Source of the DNA: Lysinibacillus mangiferihumi
GTDB taxonomy: Bacteria > Bacillota > Bacilli > Bacillales_A > Planococcaceae
Direction: 5' to 3'
DNA: 64,000 nucleotides
NCBI RefSeq assembly: GCF_003049665.1
Contig: NZ_PYWM01000005.1
Span: 62,001 to 126,000, forward strand
The notes beneath the pieces were generated by a model that did no database searches, had not been told where the DNA came from, and worked only from the letters and a program-made list of their open reading frames with translations. The position numbers were made by a program, and so were the translations under genes. This document shows positions 1-9,996 of this stretch, one piece after another. How positions within the stretch are numbered: the stretch's first letter is position 1; each line of letters opens with the position of its first letter.

Positions 1-2
1 AA

Positions 3-62
3 GACATTCATTCTATTGATCAAATGAAATTGTACTTTAGTTATAATAGAAGAAATGGATAA
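3..62 (+). CDS. C-terminal end of an upstream gene (partial)
   Basis: An open frame enters from the left edge and stops with TAA at 60-62, giving a 19-residue tail that ends KLYFSYNRRNG. The following HNH protein ends in a similar way (KLYFRWHRKYIFQ), so the lost gene may be a related HNH nuclease. That is a weak inference from a few residues; the rest of the gene lies outside the window. Confidence 0.4.
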   Translation, partial: DIHSIDQMKLYFSYNRRNG

Positions 63-79
63 TAGAATAGGAGAAAAAA

Positions 80-997
80 ATGAACCACTACATCGTCATG
101 CAAGGGCATACCTATCAAGAAGAAAAAGAAGCACAAATCATTTGGTCACCACAAAAAGATAAAGGAGGAAACACTCCGCACTCATGGCGACGTATGATGG
201 AAGTGAACGAGGGAGACCGTATTTTTCATTATGTAAAAGGAAAGATTGTTGCAATTAGCATTGCTTTGTCTAATTGTGAGGAAGGCATAAAGCCTACGTC
301 AATGACATCATATGACCAGTGGGAAGAAAAAGGTTTTCTCGTAAAGCTGCAATATCATGAATTAGAACAACCATTAACGATTAAAGATTATTTTAATGAG
401 TTAAAAATGTTATTGCCTGTTAAATATTCAGCTTTTCAGCAAGATGGGGATGGAAACCAAGGTTACCTATATCCCTGTAATGAAGAGCTGGCAATCAAGC
501 TATTAGATATTATTAGTGATATGAATATTTATCAAGTAGATGAAGAACAGCTAGAGCTTGCGATTGGAACGATAGTACGGACAGAACGAAATACGCTTAT
601 TCCTGTGATTACAGAAACAGAAGCTGAAGCGAAACGTAAAATTCGTATTGGCCAAGAGAAATTTAAAGCAGCTTTATTACCTTTATGGAATCATCAATGT
701 GCACTTTGCGGTATCGAGCTACCTGCTCTTTTACGTGCAAGCCACTCAAAGCCTTGGCGGGAGAGTTCGAATGAAGAACGCTTAGATCCGTATAATGGTG
801 TATTGCTTTGCTGTAATCATGATGTGTTATACGACCAAGGTTATATTACATTTGATGGAACTGGCTTAATTCACATTTCAGAACGGATTCCAGCCACAGA
901 TTACGGAATGTATAACATTCATCAAAAGATGAAGGTTTCAAGGTATGAAGAGAATAAGCTGTACTTTAGATGGCATAGGAAATATATATTTCAATAA
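80..997 (+). CDS. HNH endonuclease with N-terminal EVE/PUA-like domain
   Basis: A 305-residue protein. The C-terminal HNH domain spans about residues 207-256: a CALCG zinc knuckle, ASHSKPW, NEERLDPYNG, then LLCCNHD, the usual HNH_2 pattern of McrA-like enzymes. The first ~120 residues (HYIVMQGHTY, GDRIFHYVKGKIVAIS) look like an EVE/PUA-type domain, a fold known to read modified bases. I therefore infer a modification-dependent restriction nuclease. The start is set by TAGGAGA at 68-74. It lies just upstream of a type I restriction system and has a cousin at 9997-10881 with a different reader domain, consistent with a defence island. The exact target is not visible. Confidence 0.8.
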   Translation: MNHYIVMQGHTYQEEKEAQIIWSPQKDKGGNTPHSWRRMMEVNEGDRIFHYVKGKIVAISIALSNCEEGIKPTSMTSYDQWEEKGFLVKLQYHELEQPLTIKDYFNELKMLLPVKYSAFQQDGDGNQGYLYPCNEELAIKLLDIISDMNIYQVDEEQLELAIGTIVRTERNTLIPVITETEAEAKRKIRIGQEKFKAALLPLWNHQCALCGIELPALLRASHSKPWRESSNEERLDPYNGVLLCCNHDVLYDQGYITFDGTGLIHISERIPATDYGMYNIHQKMKVSRYEENKLYFRWHRKYIFQ

Positions 998-999
998 GT

Positions 1000-1030
1000 A
1001 GAGAGGGTTAATGCCTCTCTGCATTTTTTA
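1000..1030 (+). terminator. Rho-independent terminator after the HNH gene
   Basis: AGAGAGG pairs with CCTCTCT around a short loop and is followed by TGCATTTTTTATTTT. It separates the HNH gene from hsdM. Confidence 0.75.
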
Positions 1031-1227
1031 TTTTGTCTGATGAAATCGAAAAGCTATAATTATTAGATGGCATTCACTAGACGAGCTTTATGTATTGTAT
1101 TATGAATGGATAATTTCCATAATAGCTTAGTTAATAAAATGTCTATCGCTTTTAAAAGTGTTTTAATAGATAATAAGTAATATACGTTATTTACCGTGAA
1201 TGGTAATTTCGATAGGAGGAACACAGC

Positions 1228-2721
1228 ATGATTACAGGTGAAATTAAGAATAAAATTGATAATATTTGGACGACGTTATGGACGGAAGGGAATACAAACC
1301 CGTTAACAAACATTGAACAATTAACATATCTACTGTTCATTAAAGGCTTAGACGAAGGTGAATTAAAAAAAGAAAACGAAGCGGCATTTTTAGGGCTTGA
1401 ATATAAAGGTATCTTCTCCGAAATATCAGCAGACTTTACAGATATGCAAAAAAAGCATTGGCCGATGTTAAGATGGACTCAATTTAAAAATCTACCTGCA
1501 CAAGAAATGTATGAAGTAATGGTGAACACGATTTTCCCGTTCATTAAAACATTAGGTGGTAAAGATGAATCAGCTTTTTCGAAGTATATGAAAGATGCAA
1601 TGTTCCAAATTAACAAGCCAGCTACGTTACAAAAGGTTGTAACAGCACTTGATAGTATCCCAATGGAAGACCGCGATACACAAGGTGACATTTACGAGTA
1701 TCTATTATCGAAGCTGCAAACATCAGGTACAAATGGTCAATTCCGTACACCACGTCACATTATTAAAATGATGGTGGAATTAATGAAGCCATCACCAGAA
1801 GATACAATTATTGATCCAGCAATGGGTTCAGCAGGATTTTTAGTAGCTGCAAGTGAATACTTACGTAAAAACCATAGTGACCTATTTTTAGTACAAGGCT
1901 TAAATGAACATTTCCATCACAATATGTTCTTTGGTAATGATATGGATACAACGATGCTACGTATTGGTGCGATGAATATGATGCTACACGGCGTAGATGC
2001 GCCAAATATTGATTATCGTGATTCATTATCTGAGGAAAATAAAGATGCAGATAAATACACATTAGTACTAGCAAACCCTCCATTTAAAGGTTCATTGGAC
2101 TATGAAGCGGTATCAAATGACTTATTAAAAGTAGCGAAAACGAAAAAAACTGAGCTGTTATTCTTATCGCTTATTTTACGTACGCTAAAACCAGGTGGCC
2201 GTGCAGCAGTAATCGTGCCAGACGGCGTATTATTCGGTAGCTCAAATGCCCATAAAGCGATTCGTCAAGAAATTATTGATAACCACAAATTAGAAGCCAT
2301 CATCTCCATGCCAAGTGGTGTATTTAAGCCATATGCAGGGGTTTCAACCGGTATTATAATTTTCACGAAAACAGGTACAGGTGGAACGGATAACGTATGG
2401 TTCTATGATATGAAAGCGGATGGTTTCTCATTAGACGATAAACGCGTACCAATTGAAGCAAATGACATTGAAGATATACTTACACGTTTCGGTAACCTAC
2501 AAGGTGAAGTAGAACGTAAACGTACAGAGCAATCATTCTTTGTACCAGTCGATGAAATTCGTGAGCAAGGTTATGATTTGTCAGTTAATAAATATAAAGA
2601 GGTTGAGTATGAGGAAGTGGAGTATAAATCGCCAAAAGAAATAATTCAATATGTTCAGCAACTAGAGGTTGAAATTATTAAAGGATTAAAAGAATTAAAT
2701 ACTTTAATTGGTGAGGAATAA
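1228..2721 (+). CDS. hsdM: Type I restriction-modification methyltransferase subunit HsdM
   Basis: A 497-residue N6-adenine DNA methyltransferase, the M subunit of a type I restriction-modification complex. It has the N-terminal helical HsdM domain, SAM motif I DPAMGSAGFLV near residue 196 and catalytic motif IV NPPF at about 283-286. Length is typical. AGGAGGAA at 1215-1222 sets the ATG. hsdS starts 2 nt after the stop codon, so the two are translationally coupled. With HsdS it methylates the recognition site; with HsdR (5936-9274) it cuts unmodified DNA. No frameshift or missing motif is seen. Confidence 0.95.
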   Translation: MITGEIKNKIDNIWTTLWTEGNTNPLTNIEQLTYLLFIKGLDEGELKKENEAAFLGLEYKGIFSEISADFTDMQKKHWPMLRWTQFKNLPAQEMYEVMVNTIFPFIKTLGGKDESAFSKYMKDAMFQINKPATLQKVVTALDSIPMEDRDTQGDIYEYLLSKLQTSGTNGQFRTPRHIIKMMVELMKPSPEDTIIDPAMGSAGFLVAASEYLRKNHSDLFLVQGLNEHFHHNMFFGNDMDTTMLRIGAMNMMLHGVDAPNIDYRDSLSEENKDADKYTLVLANPPFKGSLDYEAVSNDLLKVAKTKKTELLFLSLILRTLKPGGRAAVIVPDGVLFGSSNAHKAIRQEIIDNHKLEAIISMPSGVFKPYAGVSTGIIIFTKTGTGGTDNVWFYDMKADGFSLDDKRVPIEANDIEDILTRFGNLQGEVERKRTEQSFFVPVDEIREQGYDLSVNKYKEVEYEEVEYKSPKEIIQYVQQLEVEIIKGLKELNTLIGEE

Positions 2722-2723
2722 AA

Positions 2724-3872
2724 ATGAATTATAAAAAAATTAAAGATATATGTGAAATTAAAAAGGGAAAAAAGGTATTTGAACTAGAGGAAGCATTAGA
2801 CAATTCAATTAGGTATATTCAGATTGATGACTTAAGAAATAATAATAATATTAAATTTTGTTCTCCAGATTCTAGATATGTATATGTTAAAAAAGACGAC
2901 TTGATAATTGCATGGGATGGTGCGAATGCAGGTACTATTGGTTTTGGTTTAGAAGGGGCTATAGGAAGTACACTTGCTAAGATTTCAGTGTTAGATAAAG
3001 ATATATTTGCACCTTTTTTAGCATTATATTTGCAGTCGAAATTTGATTATTTCCAAAGAACAGCAACAGGAGCTACTATACCACATATCTCTAGAGCAGC
3101 ATTAGAAAATTTAGATATTCCTGTATTTGGAATTGAAAAACAAAAATACATTTATAATCAGATGTTAAAAACGAAAGAGTTAATTGATAAACGTCAATCC
3201 CAAATAACAGCATTAGATGAATTAGCTAAAAGTTTATTTTTAGAGATGTTTGGTGATCCAGCTAAGAATCCCTCAAAATATCCATTATGCAAACTGAAAA
3301 ATATATGTACTAAAATAACTGATGGGACACATCATTCCCCTCCTATGGTTGAGAAAGGTATACCATATGTTTCAGCAAAACATTTAGGTAAAGGGTATTT
3401 AGATTTTTTCTCTAATCCAGCGTATATTTCTAAAGAAGAACATGAAAAGATTTATAAAAGATGCGATCCAATTAACGGGGATGTTTTATACATTAAAGAT
3501 GGAGCTACTACAGGAATTGCAGGTATAAATTACTACGATTTTGAATTTAGTATGTTATCGAGTTTAGCTTTAATTAGACCTGATAGTGAACAGTTAATTA
3601 ATTATTATTTGGTACATTATTTAAATAATGATCGTATAAAAGAAAATATTATAAGTAATATGAGTGGTGGGGCTATAAAACGATTAACAATAAAAAAAAT
3701 CACTGATTTGTCAATTGTAGTACCACCAATTAAACTTCAGCAAGAATTTGCAGAGAAAGTCAAAAAAATTAATCAACAAAAGGAATTATTAAAATCTAAT
3801 CTTGAAGAAATGCATAACTTATATGGCTCCCTACTCCAAAAAGCCTTCAAAGGCGAGCTATTCCAAGAATAA
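2724..3872 (+). CDS. hsdS: Type I restriction-modification specificity subunit HsdS
   Basis: A 382-residue specificity subunit that sets the DNA target. It has two target-recognition domains, the first at about residues 1-140 (IQIDDLR...DDLIIAWDGANAGTIG) and the second at about 185-340 (ITDGTHHSPP, IPYVSAKHLG). Each is followed by a helical spacer (LDELAKSLFLEMFGDP; QQKELLKSNLEEM...LLQKAFKGELF). The layout is full length. Its base composition is more AT-rich than hsdM, usual for recombining hsdS genes. The RBS GGTGAGG lies inside the hsdM end. A 15-nt piece of its 3' end is repeated downstream at 4066-4080. Confidence 0.93.
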   Translation: MNYKKIKDICEIKKGKKVFELEEALDNSIRYIQIDDLRNNNNIKFCSPDSRYVYVKKDDLIIAWDGANAGTIGFGLEGAIGSTLAKISVLDKDIFAPFLALYLQSKFDYFQRTATGATIPHISRAALENLDIPVFGIEKQKYIYNQMLKTKELIDKRQSQITALDELAKSLFLEMFGDPAKNPSKYPLCKLKNICTKITDGTHHSPPMVEKGIPYVSAKHLGKGYLDFFSNPAYISKEEHEKIYKRCDPINGDVLYIKDGATTGIAGINYYDFEFSMLSSLALIRPDSEQLINYYLVHYLNNDRIKENIISNMSGGAIKRLTIKKITDLSIVVPPIKLQQEFAEKVKKINQQKELLKSNLEEMHNLYGSLLQKAFKGELFQE

Positions 3873-3899
3873 TAACTATCTTAAAAAGGAGATGTATGT

Positions 3900-4043
3900 G
3901 TGTTAAACTTCGATTTTTTAAAAGATAAACTACCATTTAATAGTTTCGCTAATGCCTGCTTTAAAGCGGAAAAGGCGATGCAAGTTAGCCAGGCCACGGT
4001 TGCGATTTTGTCATGCTTTGCGCTGCATATAACTTTTTCTTAA
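3900..4043 (+). pseudogene. Truncated duplicate of the hsdR 5' end
   Basis: Starting at a GTG behind AAGGAGAT, the first 35 or so codons match those of intact hsdR at 5936 almost base for base (LNFDFLKDKLPFNSFANACF...). The match then decays (SCFALHITFS) and ends in TAA at 4041-4043. It sits directly after hsdS, exactly where hsdR would be expected. I read it as the scar left when the SIR2-gene segment entered between hsdS and hsdR and duplicated the start of hsdR. It cannot encode a functional subunit. Confidence 0.9.
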
Positions 4044-4065
4044 CCGTGTTGCAATAATTGATTAA

Positions 4066-4080
4066 CCTACTCCAAAAAGC
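4066..4080 (+). repeat. 15-nt repeat of the hsdS 3' end
   Basis: CCTACTCCAAAAAGC occurs at 3830-3844 inside the hsdS end and again here, just before the SIR2 gene. With the hsdR duplicate it suggests that hsdS/hsdR junction sequence was copied during the insertion. Confidence 0.6.
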
Positions 4081-4097
4081 AAGGCAGGTGTATAAGA

Positions 4098-5660
4098 ATG
4101 TTGAAACTTGAAGATGTTGTTCACAGGTTTAATGCTACCCCTATTCTATTTGTTGGTTCAGGATTATCAAGAAGATATTTGAATTTACCTGATTGGAAAG
4201 GTTTGTTAGAACATTTTACAAAAGTGATAGCTAATAATGATTTTGCTTACAGTGCCTATGAAAATAAAGCAAAGGCCTTGGAATGCAAAGCTGGTATTTT
4301 GCCTAAAGTAGCGGAGTTGATTCAGCATGATTTTGATGCTAAATGGTTTGCTGACCCTATGATTAGAACGGTTGAGGGAGAAGTGTTGGAGCAAATAAAA
4401 GAGCATGGTCTATCGCCGTTCAAGGCTGAAATAGCTAATTTTATAAAAAATCAAACCACGATTAACTCAGATTATGAAGGAGAAGTAAGTAAACTTGCTC
4501 AAATTTCTGAAAAAAGTATAGCAGGAATCATCACAACGAACTATGATTCTTTTCTCGAAGATACATTGCAGGGATTCACAAAATATATTGGACAAAATCA
4601 ATTAATATTTTCAGCGATTCAAGGCATTGCAGAAATATACAAGATCCACGGTTCTGTAGAAAAACCCGATAGTATTATCATTAATGAAAATGACTATGTC
4701 ATGTTCGAAAAGAATAGTGCGTATCTTGCGGCAAAGTTAATGACGATTTTCATGGAATATCCGATTATTTTCATCGGTTACTCTATTGGTGATACAAATA
4801 TACAAAATATTATCAAGTCTATTGTGGATTGCTTAGACGAACCACAACTGACATTGCTTGAAGATCGTTTTATATTTGTGGAATATAAGCCTGATATGGT
4901 AGGAGTAGAAGTTAGTCCATTTACGATTATGATTGATAATAAACCGTTAATTATGAAAAGAGTTTCCCTATCCGATTTTATGACTTTGTACAACGCATTA
5001 GGGAAAAAGAAAACTAAACTCCCTGTGAAAATATTACGACGTTTTAAAGAAGAACTGTATAATTATACGGTTACGAATAAGCCTACTGCTAATTTAAGAG
5101 TAGCTGCTTTAGATGATGCAAGGGTAGATGATGAAGAACTAGTATTGGCCATAGGGAAAGTATCTGATCTAGGCTTAAAAGGACTAAAAGGTATCGACGG
5201 GAATGAATGGTATCGTGATATTGTTATAGGAGATTTGGAGTTTACAGCAGATGAAATGCTAGAGTATGCTTTTCCAAAGGTGTTGAATCAAAACTCGGGA
5301 CGGCTTCCGGTCAATAAATATTTATCTGAAGCAACAAAGGATTTTCCGGAATGTAGAAAATTGGCTGGTCAGCTGAATTTCGATAAAATTATTTCCCCTT
5401 CAATTCAAAAAAATAGGAAGAGGTTGGGCGATTATAAGTCTGTAAAGCAAATTTGGAATCGGGAAAAAACGTCCTTAGAGCGTGCTACTAGATTGATTTC
5501 GCATCTTGAGGAAGTACAAATTGAAATTAGTGAGCTTGAGGATATGCTGAAAGAAATTTTTTCAGAAGATATAAATGTACTGCAAAATGTCAATTCCCAA
5601 GAAAGAACAAATATTAGAAGGCTTATTATGATCTATGATTATTTAAAATGGGGAAAATAA
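4098..5660 (+). CDS. SIR2-family protein inserted in the restriction operon
   Basis: A 520-residue protein with an N-terminal SIR2-like domain: GSGLSRR at residues 20-26 (NAD-binding loop), TTNYD at about 146-150, an IHGS segment with the likely catalytic His at 184, and GYSIGD further on. The C-terminal ~250 residues carry no domain I recognise. Bacterial SIR2 proteins of this kind (as in Thoeris ThsA, DSR or SIR2-HerA systems) are NAD-degrading effectors that abort phage infection; this role is inferred from family and context. Neither a Thoeris TIR partner nor HerA is adjacent, so it may act alone or sense the restriction complex. The locus shows insertion scars on both sides. Confidence 0.82.
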   Translation: MLKLEDVVHRFNATPILFVGSGLSRRYLNLPDWKGLLEHFTKVIANNDFAYSAYENKAKALECKAGILPKVAELIQHDFDAKWFADPMIRTVEGEVLEQIKEHGLSPFKAEIANFIKNQTTINSDYEGEVSKLAQISEKSIAGIITTNYDSFLEDTLQGFTKYIGQNQLIFSAIQGIAEIYKIHGSVEKPDSIIINENDYVMFEKNSAYLAAKLMTIFMEYPIIFIGYSIGDTNIQNIIKSIVDCLDEPQLTLLEDRFIFVEYKPDMVGVEVSPFTIMIDNKPLIMKRVSLSDFMTLYNALGKKKTKLPVKILRRFKEELYNYTVTNKPTANLRVAALDDARVDDEELVLAIGKVSDLGLKGLKGIDGNEWYRDIVIGDLEFTADEMLEYAFPKVLNQNSGRLPVNKYLSEATKDFPECRKLAGQLNFDKIISPSIQKNRKRLGDYKSVKQIWNREKTSLERATRLISHLEEVQIEISELEDMLKEIFSEDINVLQNVNSQERTNIRRLIMIYDYLKWGK

Positions 5661-5935
5661 AAAGAGCTTCCTGACTCAAGCATTTGTAAACAAATACCGT
5701 ACAGGAAACCCTATTTCCTCTAAACATACCTTCGAGATTAAGCCCCTATAAATAGGCACCTATCTGTTTAGCGTGTTATTAGTAATTATGTAAGTTCATT
5801 TTACAAAAGAATAATACGATTGTAAACAGATAAATTAGCGTGTATTTGAATAGCGATTTTATAGGTCAGAGGAATTATATAATTGGTTTATGAAGGGGAA
5901 TCGTGTTAATACATTCTTACAAAGGAGATTTGCAT

Positions 5936-8900
5936 ATGTTAAACTTCGATTTTTTAAAAGATAAACTACCATTTAATAGTTTCGCTAATGCCTGCTTTGA
6001 AGCGGAAAAGGCGATGCAAGTTAGCCCTGCAACGGTTGCGATTTTGTCGCGCCGTGCGTTGGAGCTTGCGGTGAAATGGGTGTATCAGTTTGATAATGAT
6101 GTGAAGGTACCTTATCGTGATAACCTTTCGAGTTTAATTCATGACAGTCACTTTTTAGGTATCATCGATGAAGAGCTGTTACCGATGATGAAATATGTCG
6201 TGAAGCTAGGCAATGCGGCTGTACATACAAATGTTGCGATAACGCGCGATGAGGCGGTACTTGCTCTTCATAATTTACATCAATTTGTTTCATGGATTGA
6301 TTATTGCTACGCAGAGGAATACACAGCGACTGATTTTGATGAAGCATTGTTATACAATGTGGATTACAAACGAGAGCGACCAGAGGAATTAAATGATTTA
6401 TACGAAAAGCTCAGTGCAAAGGATCAATCTCTTGAAGAATTACGTAAGCAAAATGAAGCACTTCGTGAAATGCTAACAGCAAACCGCTTAGAAGCACAAC
6501 AAGATTATGATTTTGATGTGGATACGATATCAGAATTCGAAACACGTAAACGCTATATCGACCTAGATTTAAAATTAGCAGGTTGGGAAATCGATAAAAA
6601 TGTTGAAGCAGAATATTCTGTAGCAGGAATGCCAAATGTAAAAGGTGAAGGCTATATCGATTATGTATTGCGCGGTACAAACGGCAAAATTTTAGCTATT
6701 GTTGAAGCGAAACGTACATCACGTGATTCGAAAGAAGGGCGTAACCAAGCGAAATTATATGCCGATTGTGTAGAGCAAGCGCAAGGATTGCGTCCGATTA
6801 TTTTCTATACAAACGGCTTTGAAACGTATATTTGGCATGATAATTACGCTGCTCGAAAAGTGTCGGGTTTTTATACACAAGACGAGCTTCAATTGTTAAT
6901 TGATCGCCGCCAATTAAAACAACCTTTAGATAATATTGAAATTAACGATGATATAACAAACCGCTACTATCAAAAAGAGGCGATTTTGGCGATTTGCGAT
7001 ACGTTCAGCAAAAATCAGCGTAAAGGCTTACTAGTCATGGCAACAGGAAGCGGTAAAACACGAACAGCTATTTCTTTAGTTGATGTGTTAACAAACAACC
7101 ATTGGATTAAAAATGTGCTATTCCTTGCAGATCGTACATCCCTGGTTAAGCAAGCGTTTCGTAACTTTAATACACTGTTACCAAACTTGTCATTAAGCAA
7201 TATGTTAGAGAAAAAATCAGACCCAGAAGCTGCGCGTATGGTGTTTTCTACGTATCCAACAATGATGAACGCTATCGATGAAGTAAAGCGTAAAGATGGC
7301 AATCGTTTATTTACAGTCGGTCATTTTGATTTAATTATTATCGATGAATCACATCGTTCCATTTATCAAAAATATAAAAGTATTTTTGATTACTTTGATG
7401 GGATGCTTGTCGGCTTAACAGCTACACCGAAAGATGAGCTAGACAAAAATACATATACAATTTTCGATTTAGAAAATGGTGTCCCTACCTTTGCCTATGA
7501 ACTAGCGAAAGCGGTGGAAGACAAGTATTTAGTTGATTATCGTACGCGTGAAACAACGATGAAAATTTTAGATGATGGTATTCGTTATGATGACTTATCA
7601 GAGGATGAGAAAAAAGAATTTGATGAGATTTTTGAAGACGATCCACAAGTGAAAGATATCGATAGCTCAGCAATTAACAACTTTGTGTTTAATAAAAATA
7701 CGATTGATCATGTGTTAAATGACTTAATGGAGCATGGCTTAAAAGTTGAAGGTGGAGACAAATTAGGAAAAACAATAATCTTCGCTAAAAACCATAAACA
7801 TGCAATGGCTATTAAAGAGCGCTTCGATTTAAAATTCCCTGAGTACGGAGGCAATTTTGCAGAAGTTATTGATTATAGCGTGGAATATTATCAAACATTA
7901 ATTGATGATTTTTCAACACCGGATAAGATGCCGCAAATTGCCATTTCAGTCGATATGCTCGATACAGGGATTGATGTGCCAGATGTATTAAACTTAGTGT
8001 TTTTCAAAAAAGTACGTTCGAAAACGAAGTTCTGGCAAATGATAGGACGAGGTACACGTTTACGTAAAGATTTATTCGGTCCAGGGATGGATAAAGAGTA
8101 CTTCTTAATTTTTGATTATTTAAGGAACTTCGAATATTTCCGTGAAAACGAAAAAGGAGAAGAAACAAAAATCTCCCAAACGTTAACGGAAAAGCTATTT
8201 AATTCGAAAGTAGACATTGTACGTGAATTACAGTCATTGCAATATCAAGAAGCACACTTTATTTCGTATCGTGAGCAGCTGTTGAAGGAGATTTTATCAG
8301 ATGTGCGCGCATTGAATGATGAAAATTTCCGAGTGCGTCAGTACTTGCAATATGTGCATAAATACCAAAACGAAGATAACTGGCAAGCATTATCAGTTGT
8401 ACAAACAAATGAAGTAAAAGAAAATGTTTCACCGTTAATTGTACCAATAGAGGATGATGAATTAGCCAAACGCTTTGACCTATTAATGCTGACAATTGAA
8501 TTAGCCAGCCTGCAATCAAATAATGCGACAAAACCAATTCGCCGTGTAGTAGATACAGCCGAAGCACTTTCAAAACTAGGTACAATTCCGCAAGTGTTGG
8601 CACAAAAAGATATCATCGATCAAGTACGTACAACAGAATTCTGGCAAGAAGCCACATTAGCTGATTTAGAAAAAGTACGTATGGCAATGCGTGATTTAAT
8701 TCGCTATATTGAAAGCTCAAATCAAAATATCTACTATACGGATTTCCAAGATGAAGTGATGACGGTAGCAGAAAATGCTTCTATTTTAAATGTTAACGAC
8801 CTACAAAGTTATCGCAAAAAGGTCGAGTACTACTTAAAGGAGCATCAACATGAAGATACGCTCGCAATTTACAAATTACGTAATAACAAGCCACTAACGA

Positions 8901-9274
8901 AGCAAGACGTTGATTACTTAGAACATATCTTATGGCAAGAGCTTGGATCGAAAGAGCAGTATGAAAAAGATTATGGCGATACACCTGTTACAAAGCTTGT
9001 TCGTAAAATCGTAGGTCTAGACCGTGAAGCTGCAATGGCTGCTTTCTCAACGTTCCTATCAGAGCAAAATCTAAACCTACAGCAATCCCAGTTCGTCGAG
9101 CTAATTATTGATTACATCGTGAAAAACGGTACGCTAGAGCGACAAGCATTGCAACAAGATCCATTTAGTTCAATAGGCGGAATAATGGTCGTTTTTAAAG
9201 AACAGTTGCCAAAAGCCCGCGGGATATTGGACATTATCGATAGCATTAATCGAAATGCGGAGGATATTTCATAA
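5936..9274 (+). CDS. hsdR: Type I restriction endonuclease subunit HsdR
   Basis: A 1112-residue motor and nuclease subunit. Order: N-terminal DUF4145-like domain (1 to ~120), a coiled region, a PD-(D/E)xK nuclease with EAK at 257-259, then an SF2 helicase with Walker A ATGSGKT at 369-375, DESH at 470-473, GLTATP, and IGRGTRLRKD, and a helical C-terminal part that probably contacts HsdM/HsdS. The start is the ATG at 5936, because AAAGGAGAT at 5921-5929 is correctly spaced; an in-frame start at 5903 lacks such a site and the duplicated copy begins at the same codon. Intact despite the upstream insertion; its own promoter probably lies in the 275 bases after the SIR2 gene. Confidence 0.94.
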   Translation: MLNFDFLKDKLPFNSFANACFEAEKAMQVSPATVAILSRRALELAVKWVYQFDNDVKVPYRDNLSSLIHDSHFLGIIDEELLPMMKYVVKLGNAAVHTNVAITRDEAVLALHNLHQFVSWIDYCYAEEYTATDFDEALLYNVDYKRERPEELNDLYEKLSAKDQSLEELRKQNEALREMLTANRLEAQQDYDFDVDTISEFETRKRYIDLDLKLAGWEIDKNVEAEYSVAGMPNVKGEGYIDYVLRGTNGKILAIVEAKRTSRDSKEGRNQAKLYADCVEQAQGLRPIIFYTNGFETYIWHDNYAARKVSGFYTQDELQLLIDRRQLKQPLDNIEINDDITNRYYQKEAILAICDTFSKNQRKGLLVMATGSGKTRTAISLVDVLTNNHWIKNVLFLADRTSLVKQAFRNFNTLLPNLSLSNMLEKKSDPEAARMVFSTYPTMMNAIDEVKRKDGNRLFTVGHFDLIIIDESHRSIYQKYKSIFDYFDGMLVGLTATPKDELDKNTYTIFDLENGVPTFAYELAKAVEDKYLVDYRTRETTMKILDDGIRYDDLSEDEKKEFDEIFEDDPQVKDIDSSAINNFVFNKNTIDHVLNDLMEHGLKVEGGDKLGKTIIFAKNHKHAMAIKERFDLKFPEYGGNFAEVIDYSVEYYQTLIDDFSTPDKMPQIAISVDMLDTGIDVPDVLNLVFFKKVRSKTKFWQMIGRGTRLRKDLFGPGMDKEYFLIFDYLRNFEYFRENEKGEETKISQTLTEKLFNSKVDIVRELQSLQYQEAHFISYREQLLKEILSDVRALNDENFRVRQYLQYVHKYQNEDNWQALSVVQTNEVKENVSPLIVPIEDDELAKRFDLLMLTIELASLQSNNATKPIRRVVDTAEALSKLGTIPQVLAQKDIIDQVRTTEFWQEATLADLEKVRMAMRDLIRYIESSNQNIYYTDFQDEVMTVAENASILNVNDLQSYRKKVEYYLKEHQHEDTLAIYKLRNNKPLTKQDVDYLEHILWQELGSKEQYEKDYGDTPVTKLVRKIVGLDREAAMAAFSTFLSEQNLNLQQSQFVELIIDYIVKNGTLERQALQQDPFSSIGGIMVVFKEQLPKARGILDIIDSINRNAEDIS

Positions 9275-9351
9275 TAAAATCTAGATGCGTTTTTTAATGT
9301 TAGTCACTATACAAAAAATTACGAATTCATTAGTAGAAGCGACAGAATCTT

Positions 9352-9678
9352 ATGAAGTTAAAACCTTTAAGGAACTTGAAAAAAAGAATTAGTCGTAGAA
9401 TCAAGCCTAAAATGCCGCAATTAAGGAAGTGGGGTATTATAAAAAAGGATACTACATTGAGTATTAAGGGAAGAACAAGTAGTGAAGAAACTATAGTGTC
9501 TGATAAGGAAGTTTCTTATCAAGGGAACAAGATGAAGTATAATGAATGGGGTCAGAAGGTCACGGGATGGTCAACAATTAATATTTACGAATGGGCATTG
9601 TTAGAAAAAGAAGAGCAAACTCTTACGTTAGCAGAGTGGCGTGAGAAAAAGATTGAAGAGGAAAATCAAAATAGTTAG
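9352..9678 (+). CDS. Small basic protein with DUF4357/RAMA-like tail, function unknown
   Basis: 108 residues. The first ~35 are strongly basic; the C-terminal half reads KMKYNEWGQKVTGWSTIN then IYEW and ends in a charged helix. The pattern of W/VTGW/N/EW resembles the C-terminal segment of DUF4357-type modules such as the one at the end of the GIY-YIG protein at 10977-11816. I cannot see a clear ribosome site before the ATG, so it may be the tail of a shortened gene. Its place between hsdR and another nuclease suggests a defence-island accessory; no activity can be assigned. Confidence 0.5.
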   Translation: MKLKPLRNLKKRISRRIKPKMPQLRKWGIIKKDTTLSIKGRTSSEETIVSDKEVSYQGNKMKYNEWGQKVTGWSTINIYEWALLEKEEQTLTLAEWREKKIEEENQNS

Positions 9679-9758
9679 ATGATTCATAATAACATAATTT
9701 AAATCATTGTACTGTAAATAGGCATTGTTTGGTGTAAATGCAAAAGCCTAAAAGAGTA

Positions 9759-9796
9759 AAAATGAGTTTCATGTTTATGAAGCTCATTTTTTATTT
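9759..9796 (+). terminator. Hairpin terminator
   Basis: AAAATGAGTTTC pairs with GAAGCTCATTTT (one G-T pair) and is followed by TTATTT. Apart from this, the 318 bases between 9679 and 9996 are AT-rich and show no gene. Confidence 0.7.
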
Positions 9797-9996
9797 AAAT
9801 AAAATTCCTAATTAGACATAATTTAGGTACATTTTTTTGGGAATTACCATTAAACTTAAAAAATTGGGTTTAAATTAAAATGTTTATAGTATTGCTATGT
9901 TGAAATTTTGTTCTTTATAAACATTATAGAACTATGTTATCGATCATAGTGTTATGAACTTAATGAGAAGAATGAATGATTTTGGGAGGCTGTGCT

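Noticed and set aside
4098..5660. Thoeris or SIR2-HerA system
   Set aside because: Neither a TIR-domain ThsB nor a HerA ATPase lies next to the SIR2 gene, so only SIR2-family can be claimed.
5903..5935. Upstream start for hsdR
   Set aside because: It lacks a ribosome site, whereas AAAGGAGAT fits the ATG at 5936, and the duplicated copy begins at that same codon.
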